Below are positions 40,971 to 48,989 of a stretch of DNA of 64,000 nucleotides, piece by piece. This DNA comes from Sphaerisporangium rufum (GTDB taxonomy: Bacteria; Actinomycetota; Actinomycetes; Streptosporangiales; Streptosporangiaceae), in assembly GCF_016863395.1 (NCBI RefSeq), contig NZ_BOOU01000055.1, forward strand, positions 1 to 64,000, given 5' to 3'. Both the position numbers and the translations under genes were made by a program. The notes under the pieces are model-generated. The model made no database searches. It had not been told where the DNA came from and was given only the letters and a program-made list of their open reading frames with translations. How positions within the stretch are numbered: position 1 is the stretch's first letter; every line of letters starts with the position of its first letter.

Positions 40971-42041
40971 ATGACGCAGATCGCCGCTGTCCGCGGTGCC
41001 CTTCCCCCGAACCGCTATCCCCAGTCCGAGATCACCGACGCCTTCGCCGGCATGTGCCTGCCGGAGGGCGCCGACCGGCGGCTGCTGGACCGGCTGCACG
41101 CCTCCGCGCGCGTCGGGCACCGCAACCTGGTGCTGCCGCTGGACGAGTACGCCAAGCTCGACGGGTTCGGCACGGCCAACGCCCGCTTCGTCGAGGCCGC
41201 CGTCGATCTCGGCGCGGAGGCGGTGTCCGCCGCGCTCGCCGCGGCCGGGCTGACCCCCGGTGACGTCGACATGATCATGTTCACCTCGGTGACCGGGATC
41301 GCCGCCCCGTCGGTGGACGCCCGGCTGGTGGGCCGCCTCGGGCTGCGCCAGGACGTCAAACGCGTCCCGATCTTCGGGCTCGGCTGCGTGGCGGGCGCCG
41401 CGGGCATCGCCCGCCTGCACGACTACCTGCGCGGCTGGCCGGACCACGTGGCGGTGCTGGTGTCGGTGGAGCTGTGCTCGCTCACCCTGCAGCGGGCCGA
41501 CGCCACGCCGGTCAACTTCGTGGCGAGCGCGCTGTTCGGCGACGGCGCGGCGGCGGTGGTGGCCTGCGGCGCGGAGCGGGCCGCCGGCGAGGGCGCGCCC
41601 GCCGCCGGGCCCACCGTGGTGGCCTCCCGCGGCCGGCTGTATCCCGACTCCGAGGCGGTGATGGGCTGGGACGTCTCCGACACCGGCTTCCGGGTGGTGC
41701 TGGACACCAGCGTCCCGGAGGTGGTGCGCACCTACCTGGCCGGCGACGTGCGGGACTTCCTCGCCGAGCACGGGCTGACCCCGCGGGACGTGTCCGCCTG
41801 GGTGTGCCATCCCGGCGGCCCCAAGGTGCTGGAGGCGGTCGCCGAGACCCTGGAGTTGCCCGACGGCGCGCTGGAGCTGACCTGGCGGTCCCTGGCCGAG
41901 CAGGGCAACCTGTCGTCGGCGTCGGTGCTGCACGTGCTGCGCGACACGCTGGCGCTGCGCCCGCCGCCGCCCGGCACGCCGGGCCTGCTCATCGCGATGG
42001 GCCCGGGCTTCTGCTCCGAGCTCGTCCTGCTGCGCTGGTAG
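40971..42041 (+). CDS. srsA: Type III polyketide synthase (alkylresorcinol/alkylpyrone synthase-like, SrsA type)
   Basis: The 356-residue chalcone-synthase-fold enzyme has Cys139 (FGLGCVAGAAG), His280 (WVCHPGGPK) and Asn313 (EQGNLSSASV) forming the catalytic triad. It condenses malonyl units onto an acyl starter. The next two genes encode an ICMT-like methyltransferase and a flavoprotein with 4-base coupling at the second junction, the same set as srsABC, the phenolic-lipid operon of Streptomyces griseus. The product is therefore probably a methylated alkylresorcinol or alkylquinone. ATG 40971 is used because homologues start near TQIAAVRGALP. Confidence 0.88.
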   Translation: MTQIAAVRGALPPNRYPQSEITDAFAGMCLPEGADRRLLDRLHASARVGHRNLVLPLDEYAKLDGFGTANARFVEAAVDLGAEAVSAALAAAGLTPGDVDMIMFTSVTGIAAPSVDARLVGRLGLRQDVKRVPIFGLGCVAGAAGIARLHDYLRGWPDHVAVLVSVELCSLTLQRADATPVNFVASALFGDGAAAVVACGAERAAGEGAPAAGPTVVASRGRLYPDSEAVMGWDVSDTGFRVVLDTSVPEVVRTYLAGDVRDFLAEHGLTPRDVSAWVCHPGGPKVLEAVAETLELPDGALELTWRSLAEQGNLSSASVLHVLRDTLALRPPPPGTPGLLIAMGPGFCSELVLLRW

Positions 42042-42108
42042 GCGCGGCGTGACCCTGCCGCCCGGGGCGGCGGCCCAGGCCCTCGCCGCTCCCGTATCGT
42101 CGGTGGAC

Positions 42109-42642
42109 ATGTCGCCCTGGTATCTCGTCCTGGTCCTGCTGGTGGGCGCCGAACGCCTCGCCGAACTCGTCGTCGCCCGCCGCAACACCCGCTGGGCCCT
42201 GGCCCGGGGCGGCCGGGTGTCCGGCCGCGGCCACTATCCGTTCATGGTGGTGCTGCACACCGGCCTGCTGGCGGGCTGCCTGCTGGAGACGGCGCTGGCC
42301 GACCGGCCGTTCGTGCCCGCGCTCGGCTGGCCGATGGTCGCGCTGGTCGCCGCGGCGCAGGCGCTGCGCTGGTGGTGCATCACCTCCCTCGGCCGGCAGT
42401 GGAACACCGAGGTCATCGTGGTGCCGGGGCTGCCGCTGGTCCGGCGCGGCCCCTACCGGCTGGGGTGGCTGCGCCACCCGAACTACGTGGCGGTCGCGGT
42501 GGAGGGCGCGGCGCTGCCGCTGGTGCACGGCGCGTTCGTCACCGCCGTGGTGTTCACCGTGCTCAACGCCGGGCTCATGGTGGTGCGCGTCCGCTGCGAG
42601 GAGGCGGCGCTGGCCGCCGTGGCCGGCGAGGCGCCGGCGTGA
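42109..42642 (+). CDS. srsB: Isoprenylcysteine carboxyl methyltransferase-like membrane methyltransferase (SrsB type)
   Basis: The roughly 177-residue protein has four to five hydrophobic helices and the ICMT C-terminal motif VIVVPGLPLVRRGPYRLGWLRHPNYVAV, followed by a Glu-containing VRCEEAAL. In srsABC the equivalent enzyme O-methylates alkylresorcinol. ATG 42109 (MSPWYLVLVLLVGAERLAELVVA) is the family-like start; GTG 42049, seven bases after the PKS stop, is an in-frame alternative that would couple translation. Confidence 0.82.
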   Translation: MSPWYLVLVLLVGAERLAELVVARRNTRWALARGGRVSGRGHYPFMVVLHTGLLAGCLLETALADRPFVPALGWPMVALVAAAQALRWWCITSLGRQWNTEVIVVPGLPLVRRGPYRLGWLRHPNYVAVAVEGAALPLVHGAFVTAVVFTVLNAGLMVVRVRCEEAALAAVAGEAPA

Positions 42643-43655
42643 TCGACGTCCTGGTCGCCGGGGGCGGCCCGGCGGGGCTGTCGACCGCGATCGCCGCCGC
42701 GCTGGCCGGCCTGGAGGCCGTGGTGGTGGAGCCGCGGCCGGCACCGGTCGACAAGGCCTGCGGCGAGGGCCTGATGCCCACCGGCGCCGCGGCGCTGGCG
42801 GCCCTGGGCGTCCGGCCGGCCGGGCATCCGCTGCGCGGCATCCGCTACCTGGACCCGCGGGGCGGCGCCGAGGCGCCGTTCCGGGCCGGCCCGGGTCTCG
42901 GGGTGCGCCGCACCACGCTGCACGCCGCGCTGCACGCCCGGGCCGCCGAGGTGGGCGTCCGGGTGGAGGCCGGCCGGGTGGAGGACGTGCGGCAGGGGCC
43001 CGACTCGGTGCGGGCGGCCGGGATGCGGGCCCGGTGGCTGGTCGCCGCGGACGGGCTGCACTCGCCGCTGCGCCGCCGGCTGGGCCTGGAGCTGCCCGCT
43101 GGCGGCGACCGCCGGTACGGCCTGCGCCGGCACTACGCGGTGCCGCCGTGGTCGGGGTTCGTCGAGGTGCACTGGGCGCCGCGCGGCGAGGCGTACGTCA
43201 CCCCGGTGGGCGGCGGGCTGGTCGGGGTGGCGGTGCTCAGCGCGGAACGGCACGGCTACGACGGGCACCTGGCCGGCTTCCCGGCGCTGCTGGACCGGCT
43301 GGCCGGCGCCGCGCCGGCCACCCCGGTACGCGGCGCCGGGCCGATGCGGCAGCGCGCCCGCGCCCGGGTGGCCGGGCGGGTGCTGCTGGTCGGCGACGCG
43401 GCCGGCTACGTGGACGCGCTCACCGGCGAGGGCGTCTCGCTGGCCGTGCTGTCGGCGCGGGCGCTGGCCGGCTGCCTGCGGGCCGGGCGCCCGGAGGCCT
43501 ACGAGCGGGCCTGGCGGCGGCTGTCGCGGCGGCACCGGGCGCTGACCGGGGCGCTGCTCGCCGCCCGCCGGCACCCGGCGTCGGCCCGGCTGATCGTCCC
43601 GGCCGCCCGCCGGCTGCCCGCCGTGTTCGCCGCCACCGTCAACGCCCTGGCCTGA
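42639..43655 (+). CDS. srsC: FAD-dependent monooxygenase/oxidoreductase (SrsC type)
   Basis: The 338-residue flavoprotein has VLVAGGGPAGLSTAIAAALAG (FAD dinucleotide fold), ACGEGLMPTGAAAL (geranylgeranyl-reductase/hydroxylase-like GEG motif), LVAADGLHSPLRRRLGL and VLLVGDAAGYVDALTGEGVSLA (second FAD motif). In the Streptomyces srs operon the third gene hydroxylates the methylated resorcinol to a quinol. The GTG start overlaps the srsB stop as GTGA. Saturation of a polyprenyl chain is the alternative role. Confidence 0.82.
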   Translation: MIDVLVAGGGPAGLSTAIAAALAGLEAVVVEPRPAPVDKACGEGLMPTGAAALAALGVRPAGHPLRGIRYLDPRGGAEAPFRAGPGLGVRRTTLHAALHARAAEVGVRVEAGRVEDVRQGPDSVRAAGMRARWLVAADGLHSPLRRRLGLELPAGGDRRYGLRRHYAVPPWSGFVEVHWAPRGEAYVTPVGGGLVGVAVLSAERHGYDGHLAGFPALLDRLAGAAPATPVRGAGPMRQRARARVAGRVLLVGDAAGYVDALTGEGVSLAVLSARALAGCLRAGRPEAYERAWRRLSRRHRALTGALLAARRHPASARLIVPAARRLPAVFAATVNALA

Positions 43656-43894
43656 CGCCCCGGGCCCGCGACACCGGCGCCCACGCAGGGATCGAACCGC
43701 CGAGGGAGGACGAGGTCGCCGTCCCGCCGTCCCCACCGCCACGGGCGGCAGCCGGTTCCCGAAGGACCGGCGGCCGGCCGGCGGGGGCCGGTGACCGGCC
43801 CGAGCACCGGCCGCGCCGGCCCTCCGGCGTGACCACCGGGCGGCCTTGCCCCCGGCGCCCCGGGGACCGTCCTGGCGCGGGGCGCCACCGGTCG

Positions 43895-45571
43895 TCAGCG
43901 GGGCTCGAAGCGCTCCCGGCGGACGGTGACCTTACGGCCCTTGATGGTGGTCTGCCGCAGCGAGGAGATCACGTCCTCCACCGCGTGGTCGGGCACCTCG
44001 ACCAGGGAGAACCGGTCCGCGATCTCGATCGCCCCGATCTCCCGCCCGCCCAGGCGCGACTCGCCGGCGATCGCGCCGACCAGGTCGCGCGGCCGGACAC
44101 CCGCGCTGCGGCCGGCGCCGACGAAGATGCGGGTCATGCCGCCGGCCACCGCGCGCGGCCGGCGCTCGCCGCGGCCGGCCGGCTCGCGGCGGCCCCGGTC
44201 CCGGTCGCCGCGCAGCGGCACCTCGGGGATCTCCTCCTCGTCGGCGGCGGCGCCGCTCGCCTCGTGCGCGAGCTTGACCGCGGCCATCGCGATCTCCACC
44301 AGGTCGAACTCGTCCGCGAGGGTGTCCACCACGACCCGGAACTGCTCCAGGTCGTCCTCCAGCATGCTCTCCTCCAGCGCCGAGCGGGTCAGCTCCAGCC
44401 GCCGGGCCCGCAGGTCGGCCACCGTGGGCACCTTCTCGACGGTGATGGCGCTCTTGGTGACCCGCTCGATGGTCTTCAGCATGCGGTGCTCGCGCGGCTC
44501 GGCCAGCGTGATCGCCACGCCCTCGCGGCCGGCCCGGCCGACCCGGCCGATGCGGTGCACGTAGGCCTCCGGCGCGGAGGGGACGTTGTAGTTGACCACG
44601 TGGCTGAGTTGCTCGATGTCCAGCCCGCGGGCGGCCACGTCGGTGGCGACCAGCAGGTCGGCGGTGCCGTTGCGCAGCCGGGCCATCACGCGGTCGCGCT
44701 GCTCCTGCCCCATGCCGCCGTGCAGCGCCTCGGCCCGGTAGCCGCGGCCGTTCATCGTCTCGGTGAGGTGGTCGACCTCCTCGCGGGTGCGGCAGAAGAC
44801 GATGGCCGCCTCCGGCGCCTCCACGTCCAGCACCCGGCCGAGCGCGGCGGGCTTGTGCGCCCGGGGCACCACGTAGGCGCTCTGCCGGACCCGGGGGGCC
44901 TCGCCGGGGGCGGTGGACTCGCGCTCGATCTGGATGCGCACCGGCTCGCGCAGGTGGCGCCGGGCGATGGCGTCGATGCGCGGCGGCATGGTGGCCGAGA
45001 ACAGCACGGTCTGCCGGCTCTCGGGGGTCTCCACGAGGATCGCCTCGATGTCCTCGGCGAAGCCCATGTCCAGCATCTCGTCGGCCTCGTCCAGCACGAC
45101 GATCTCCAGCGCGTCCAGGCGCAGGGTCTTGCGGCCGATGTGGTCCAGCGCCCGGCCGGGGGTGGCGACCACGACGTCCACGCCGCGCTGCAGCTCGCGC
45201 AGCTGGCGGCCGATGGGCTGCCCGCCGTAGATCGGCAGCACCCGGGTGCCGAGCTCGCGGCCGTAACGGTGCACCGCCTCCGACACCTGCACGGCCAGCT
45301 CGCGGGTGGGCACCAGCACCAGGGCGAACGGGTCGCCCGAGCGCTCGCCGGACGGTAGCCGGGCCAGGATCGGCAGCGCGAACGCGGCGGTCTTGCCGGT
45401 GCCGGTGGCGGCCTGGCCGAGCAGGTCGGTGCCGGCCATCAGCGGCGGGATCGCCTCGCTCTGGATGGGCGTCGGCTCCTCGTAGCCCAGCTGTGCCAGC
45501 GCGCGCAGCAGCTCGGGACGCAGTCCCAGCTCGGCGAAGCCGGAGGTGTCCAGGGCGGCGTCGGGGGTCAT
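43895..45571 (-). CDS. DEAD-box ATP-dependent RNA helicase with C-terminal DbpA-type RNA-binding domain
   Basis: The 558-residue helicase has a complete motif set: Q-motif (GYEEPTPIQSEAIP), I (ATGTGKTAAF), Ia (PTREL), II (VLDEADEMLD), III (SATMP) and VI (HRIGRVGRAG). After an acidic/RG linker the last 75 residues form a DbpA-like RNA-binding domain (MTRIFVGAGRSAGVRPRDLVGAIAGES). It is of the DeaD/CsdA type that acts in ribosome assembly and cold adaptation. A 428-base upstream region may hold a long regulated leader. Confidence 0.92.
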   Translation of the reverse strand: MTPDAALDTSGFAELGLRPELLRALAQLGYEEPTPIQSEAIPPLMAGTDLLGQAATGTGKTAAFALPILARLPSGERSGDPFALVLVPTRELAVQVSEAVHRYGRELGTRVLPIYGGQPIGRQLRELQRGVDVVVATPGRALDHIGRKTLRLDALEIVVLDEADEMLDMGFAEDIEAILVETPESRQTVLFSATMPPRIDAIARRHLREPVRIQIERESTAPGEAPRVRQSAYVVPRAHKPAALGRVLDVEAPEAAIVFCRTREEVDHLTETMNGRGYRAEALHGGMGQEQRDRVMARLRNGTADLLVATDVAARGLDIEQLSHVVNYNVPSAPEAYVHRIGRVGRAGREGVAITLAEPREHRMLKTIERVTKSAITVEKVPTVADLRARRLELTRSALEESMLEDDLEQFRVVVDTLADEFDLVEIAMAAVKLAHEASGAAADEEEIPEVPLRGDRDRGRREPAGRGERRPRAVAGGMTRIFVGAGRSAGVRPRDLVGAIAGESRLGGREIGAIEIADRFSLVEVPDHAVEDVISSLRQTTIKGRKVTVRRERFEPR

Positions 45572-45999
45572 GATCGGGCTCCTCGGTCGGTACGGGTGCG
45601 CATGGATCGCCTTGTCGCCATGGTGCGCGTCATGGCATGCTTCCCGTCCGACGGAGGCCGGACCCGGGGCCGCCGCCGCACGGCGCGGCGTCGCGGGCGG
45701 TCCGGGCGCCCCACTCCTGGTGGTGAAGTCCTTCCACATCAACGGGAGGAGCAAAGTTTACTTCAGCCCCCGCCAAGCCCGATCCGCCGCCCCGCGCACC
45801 GGCGCTTCGCCAGGCGGGAACGTCCACCGGATCCCGTCCCGAACGCACGCATCTGGGATGATCCGCATAGCGGCAAAGTCGATCACCAGGAGCTCCCCGG
45901 CACCGCCTGCCGCGGAGCAGGGCGGCGTCGCCGCACCCGGCGCCGGCATGAACGAATCGACTGCCGCTCGCCAAGGCCGGAAACCGAGGGAGCCGTACG
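45572..45999. other. 428-base divergent intergenic region (helicase and Nudix promoters)
   Basis: No gene is supported. The region should contain the promoters of the minus-strand helicase and the plus-strand Nudix gene. An A/T-richer patch at about 45750-45770 is the best promoter candidate. DeaD-type genes often have long cold-responsive leaders, but no conserved element is recognised here. Confidence 0.5.
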
Positions 46000-46539
46000 A
46001 TGATCATGGATGCCGGCGGCGGAGGCCCCCTGCCCGATGACGGCCTGCCGGTCGTCGAACGCGACGTGGTCCGGGTGGTCGTGCTGGACACCGCCGGCCG
46101 GCTGCTGCTGTTCCACACCCGCGACCCCGACCATCCCGATCTGGGCACCTGGTGGGAGCTGCCGGGCGGTGGCATCGACCCCGGGGAGACCTACCGCGAC
46201 GCCGCCGTCCGGGAGCTGCGCGAGGAGACCGGGATCGTCGTGGCGCCCGGCCAGGTCGGGCCGCCGGCCTGGCGGCGTCACTCCTCGTTCCGGCACGGGG
46301 CGGTCCGGCGGCTGCAGCACGAGGTGGTCGCGACGGTGCGCCTGGCCGTCCCCGGTGCGGACATCGACGGGGCAGGGCGCCTGGATTACGAGCACGACGC
46401 CTACTTCGGCCACCGCTGGTGGCCGGTGCCCGAGGTGCTCGGCAGCGGCGACCGCTTCTACCCCGGCCGGCTGCCCGCACTGCTCGGCCCCCTCCTCGAC
46501 GGGCAGGAGGTCGACGAGCCGTTCGAACTGTGGTCGTGA
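46000..46539 (+). CDS. Nudix hydrolase
   Basis: The 179-residue pyrophosphohydrolase shows a perfect Nudix box from Gly57 to Ile79 (GX5EX7REUXEEXGU, seen as GGIDPGETYRDAAVRELREE then TGI). Trp-rich WWELPGGG precedes it and HRWWPVPEVL follows. The substrate among nucleoside diphosphate derivatives is unknown. ATG 46000 has GGGAG seven bases upstream. Confidence 0.9.
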   Translation: MIMDAGGGGPLPDDGLPVVERDVVRVVVLDTAGRLLLFHTRDPDHPDLGTWWELPGGGIDPGETYRDAAVRELREETGIVVAPGQVGPPAWRRHSSFRHGAVRRLQHEVVATVRLAVPGADIDGAGRLDYEHDAYFGHRWWPVPEVLGSGDRFYPGRLPALLGPLLDGQEVDEPFELWS

Positions 46540-46714
46540 ACCTTTCACCTGGGTCACGGACAGGCGAGGTTCCCTGACAAGGGGCGGAACGCAGGCCGTC
46601 CGACTCCCCCGTGCCGGGATCACCGCCCGCCCTTGTCGGCGTACGGCGACCGGCCCAAAATCAATTCAACCTTCAACTACCCGGTTGGAGAGCACCGCAC
46701 GGATGAGGAGAAGC

Positions 46715-47146
46715 ATGAAACGCACCATCTCCGCTCTCACCGTCGCCACCGGCCTCTTCGGCGCCATGCTCACCGGCGCCGGTCCCGCGTCCGCGGACAC
46801 CCCTGCCGTCGACTGCTCCACCGGCGGGTACACCCGGGTGCTGGAAAGCTACATCCCCACCAACTTCCAGCGGGGGGCGGTGGACGGCCGTATCTACAAC
46901 ATCACCGGGCCGGCGACCACCTACGAGGTCTGCCTCGACATCCCCGACACCGAGACCTTCACCATCGAGGTACGTATCCGGGCCTCCGACGGGTCCACCA
47001 GCGTGTTCACCGACGACCGGCCCGGCGACAAGGTCTTCCGCTTCACCCCCGGCGCCATGACCTTCTGGCAGGTCTACGGCACGATGACCGGGCCCGGCAG
47101 CACCTACATCTACTACACCTGGTACGAGAAGCAGATCCCCGCCTGA
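46715..47146 (+). CDS. Small secreted protein of unknown function
   Basis: The 143-residue product has a signal peptide (MKRTISALTVATGLFGAMLT, ending GPASA before DTPAVDC). The mature 115 residues contain two cysteines (VDCSTGG and EVCLDIP) and many aromatic and Thr residues, suggesting a disulphide-linked beta-sandwich. GAGGAG lies just upstream of ATG 46715; ATG 46703 is an in-frame alternative. No family recognised. Confidence 0.7.
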   Translation: MKRTISALTVATGLFGAMLTGAGPASADTPAVDCSTGGYTRVLESYIPTNFQRGAVDGRIYNITGPATTYEVCLDIPDTETFTIEVRIRASDGSTSVFTDDRPGDKVFRFTPGAMTFWQVYGTMTGPGSTYIYYTWYEKQIPA

Positions 47147-47281
47147 CACCGGACGAGCCGGCCCCCTCCCCCGCCGAGGCGGCCGGCCCCACCGCGCAAG
47201 CCCTACCGGCCGATCGCAGCACCGGCGCACATCTCCGGTGATCCCGCCGGGCGATTCGGGCGCCGCTTCCAGAATGCGAAA

Positions 47282-47617
47282 TCAAGCTCCGCGGAGCCAG
47301 ACGCACTCGCCGCCCAAGACCCAGGCCGCCCGCTCGGCACTCCCCCACCGGCCGAACCCGTTGCCACCGACTTCGACAGTGGCGGCGCCACCGTCAGGAA
47401 GCGCCAGGCCGAGCGCCACCACCCTCAAGTCGGACCGCTCGTCCTCCCCGTGACCTTGATCCCGAATGCGGGCGAACACCCGGGGCAGCCCTCCGAGCAG
47501 CCCTTGAACCACCTCTAGCCCGATCTCGTCATCCGCATCCGGCCGTTGCGCAAAGGAGTCGTCACTCCTCGCGCCTCCGGGCGATGACTGACCCAGATCA
47601 CCCCGGCGGCCGAACAT
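47282..47617 (-). CDS. Hypothetical protein at edge of accessory patch (start uncertain)
   Basis: From about 47560 to 47282 the minus strand reads as plausible protein: DADDEIGLEVVQGLLGGLPRVFARIRDQ, DLRVVALGLALPDGGAATVEVGGNGF and AAWVLGGECVWLRGA. The first possible ATG (47617) adds a low-quality leader and overlaps the DUF5753 remnant on the other strand, so the original N-terminus may have been lost. No family is recognised. It may be a truncated gene. Confidence 0.4.
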   Translation of the reverse strand: MFGRRGDLGQSSPGGARSDDSFAQRPDADDEIGLEVVQGLLGGLPRVFARIRDQGHGEDERSDLRVVALGLALPDGGAATVEVGGNGFGRWGSAERAAWVLGGECVWLRGA

Positions 47618-47861
47618 CGAGCTACGCGTCCTGCCATTCACCGCCGGAGCGCACGCCAGCCCCACCGGCGCCTTCCGCGTCTTCACCATGGCGGAGCCGC
47701 TCCCCGAGGTGGGGTACGCCGAGACTCCGAAAGGCGCCATTTACGTGGAAGCTCCGGACAGTCAGCGCTTCGTACGTACGTACGATGAATTGCGAAGTCG
47801 GACGCTCGACCCCGAGCAGTCGGCCAGGATCATCGCCTCGCTGGCAGAGGAGCTCCGGTGA
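47592..47861 (+). pseudogene. C-terminal remnant of a DUF5753 (Scr1-type) transcriptional regulator
   Basis: The frame ending at TGA 47859-47861 encodes RPNIELRVLPFTAGAHASPTG, then AFRVFTMAEPLPEVGYAETPKGAIYVE and TYDELRSRTLDPEQSARIIASLAEELR, the end of a DUF5753 domain. A stop at 47589-47591 closes the frame, and neither an HTH nor the rest of the domain (about 190 residues) is present upstream. The remnant ends in a GTGA overlap with the DUF397 gene, the normal arrangement for this regulator-partner pair. Hence a decayed regulator. Confidence 0.8.
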
Positions 47862-48109
47862 ACGTGACAGAAAATCGTGACGAGTTAGACCGAAACCTCG
47901 TGGCCCGGATCCCGTGGCACATCAGCACGATGAGCGACAACGGCGGCGGAAGTTGCGTAGAAGCCGGCCCGCTCCCCGATGGCAGCGGACGAGTCGCCCT
48001 ACGCCACAGCCATCACCCCGACGGCCCGATCATCCTCTACACCCGTACGGAATGGCATGCCTTCATCTCCGGCATCAAACTGGGCGAATTCGATTTCGCC
48101 GCACCATGA
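47858..48109 (+). CDS. DUF397 domain protein
   Basis: The 83-residue protein matches DUF397: DNGGGSCVEAGPLPDGSGRVALRHS, then a HPDGPIILYTRTEWHAFISGIKLGEFD ending. These small proteins are nearly always encoded after an HTH-DUF5753 regulator in Streptomyces-type actinomycetes and may act as toxin-like or signalling partners. The gene appears intact although its regulator is truncated. GTG 47858 overlaps the remnant stop. Confidence 0.88.
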   Translation: MNVTENRDELDRNLVARIPWHISTMSDNGGGSCVEAGPLPDGSGRVALRHSHHPDGPIILYTRTEWHAFISGIKLGEFDFAAP

Positions 48110-48194
48110 AGATCAATTGATCCGGCGATTTGGCCCTTCGAGTACGCCATGCCGTGCTCGAATGGCCGGCCACCATGCGTGGCGCCCGGGCACA

Positions 48195-48683
48195 TCATGG
48201 GTGTGCGCCCAGTTCGGTGCGGGCGGCCTCCAGGAACTCATGTTGCGGGTCTCGGAGGTGGTGCCACATCGACCCCTCGGCCGCGATCTGATCGGGCAGC
48301 CGCCACAGGACATGATCCACCGCGCTCGCATAGGTCCGGGCGAGCCGGTACAGCCGCGGCGGGAACAGGATCTGGATCATGCGCTCGGCCACCCAGAGGC
48401 GGTCGATGACGCTGCGGCCCGCGGCGAACCACTCCGGCGTTCCCGCGGCGGCCCAGTCCGGGGCCTGATCCCGCTCCTCGGCGACGCGAATGCCCTCCTG
48501 TGCGATCGTGACGAACTCCCGCAGAAGTTCCAACCGCTCCGCTCGCCGGGCTTCGGCCCGCTGCGCCGCCTGCCGCCTCTCCTCGTTACGGCCGGCGACC
48601 CGGACCGTGGTGAACTGCGCCAGATATGACAGCAGCCCGCCCAGCACCACACCGAACAGCGAAGCCCACACCTGCATATTCAT
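48195..48683 (-). CDS. Hypothetical membrane protein with N-terminal TM helix
   Basis: The 162-residue protein has one hydrophobic segment at its start (VWASLFGVVLGGLLSYLAQF). A charged coiled-coil-like stretch (GRNEERRQAAQRAEARRAERLELLREF) and a cytoplasmic helical part ending HHLRDPQHEFLEAARTELG follow. Layout resembles small actinobacterial proteins of unknown role that reside in variable regions. Convergent with DUF397. Confidence 0.6.
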   Translation of the reverse strand: MNMQVWASLFGVVLGGLLSYLAQFTTVRVAGRNEERRQAAQRAEARRAERLELLREFVTIAQEGIRVAEERDQAPDWAAAGTPEWFAAGRSVIDRLWVAERMIQILFPPRLYRLARTYASAVDHVLWRLPDQIAAEGSMWHHLRDPQHEFLEAARTELGAHP

Positions 48684-48702
48684 GGCATTGGTCTATCAAT
48701 GT

Positions 48703-48816
48703 CTAATCGGCTCCGCGCGCCCCGGTGACCGCCGCCAGCCGATCCACCGCGCCTGCCGCCTCCGGTCCGTCGGTCACGCCCACCGCAAAGGGCGCCCCTA
48801 CTCGACCATCTGACAT
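48703..48816 (-). pseudogene. Truncated 37-codon copy of the SRPBCC gene N-terminus
   Basis: The short frame from ATG 48816 to TAG 48703 reads MSDGRVGAPFAVGVTDGPEA, then AGAVDRLAAVTGARGAD. The VTDGPEAAGAVDxLAAVTGA part is identical except one residue to the N-terminus of the SRPBCC gene at 51645-52208. At DNA level 48721-48778 matches 52125-52182 at 55 of 58 bases. The copy stops before the SRPBCC domain, so it is a fragment of a duplicated or recombined gene. Confidence 0.7.
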
Positions 48817-48989
48817 TGCCTGCACCTGCATCATGATCACTAAACCCAACCAACCGGCTGCACGCGGCCGTCATCACCCGCCTTACCGGCTCCGACACCG
48901 ACTTCTCCCGCGGCGTCCAGCCAACGGTTCGTGTTTGGACCGTACAGTCCCAGCCCTGGTCTTCACAGGAAGGAGAATATCGTCATCGC

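Noticed and set aside
43687-43705. Minus-strand GGTTCGATCCCTGCG resembling a tRNA T-arm
   Set aside because: The flanking bases do not form a T-stem (GGCGG against CCTGC does not pair) and no anticodon or D arm is found nearby.
43656-43894. Hidden gene between srsC-like and helicase genes
   Set aside because: All frames in this 239-base convergent spacer are low complexity; only GC-rich inverted segments compatible with transcription ends are present.
47764-47790. GTACGTACGTAC run as a regulatory palindrome
   Set aside because: It lies inside the DUF5753 coding remnant and encodes the expected RFVRTYDEL segment, so simple coding repetition explains it.
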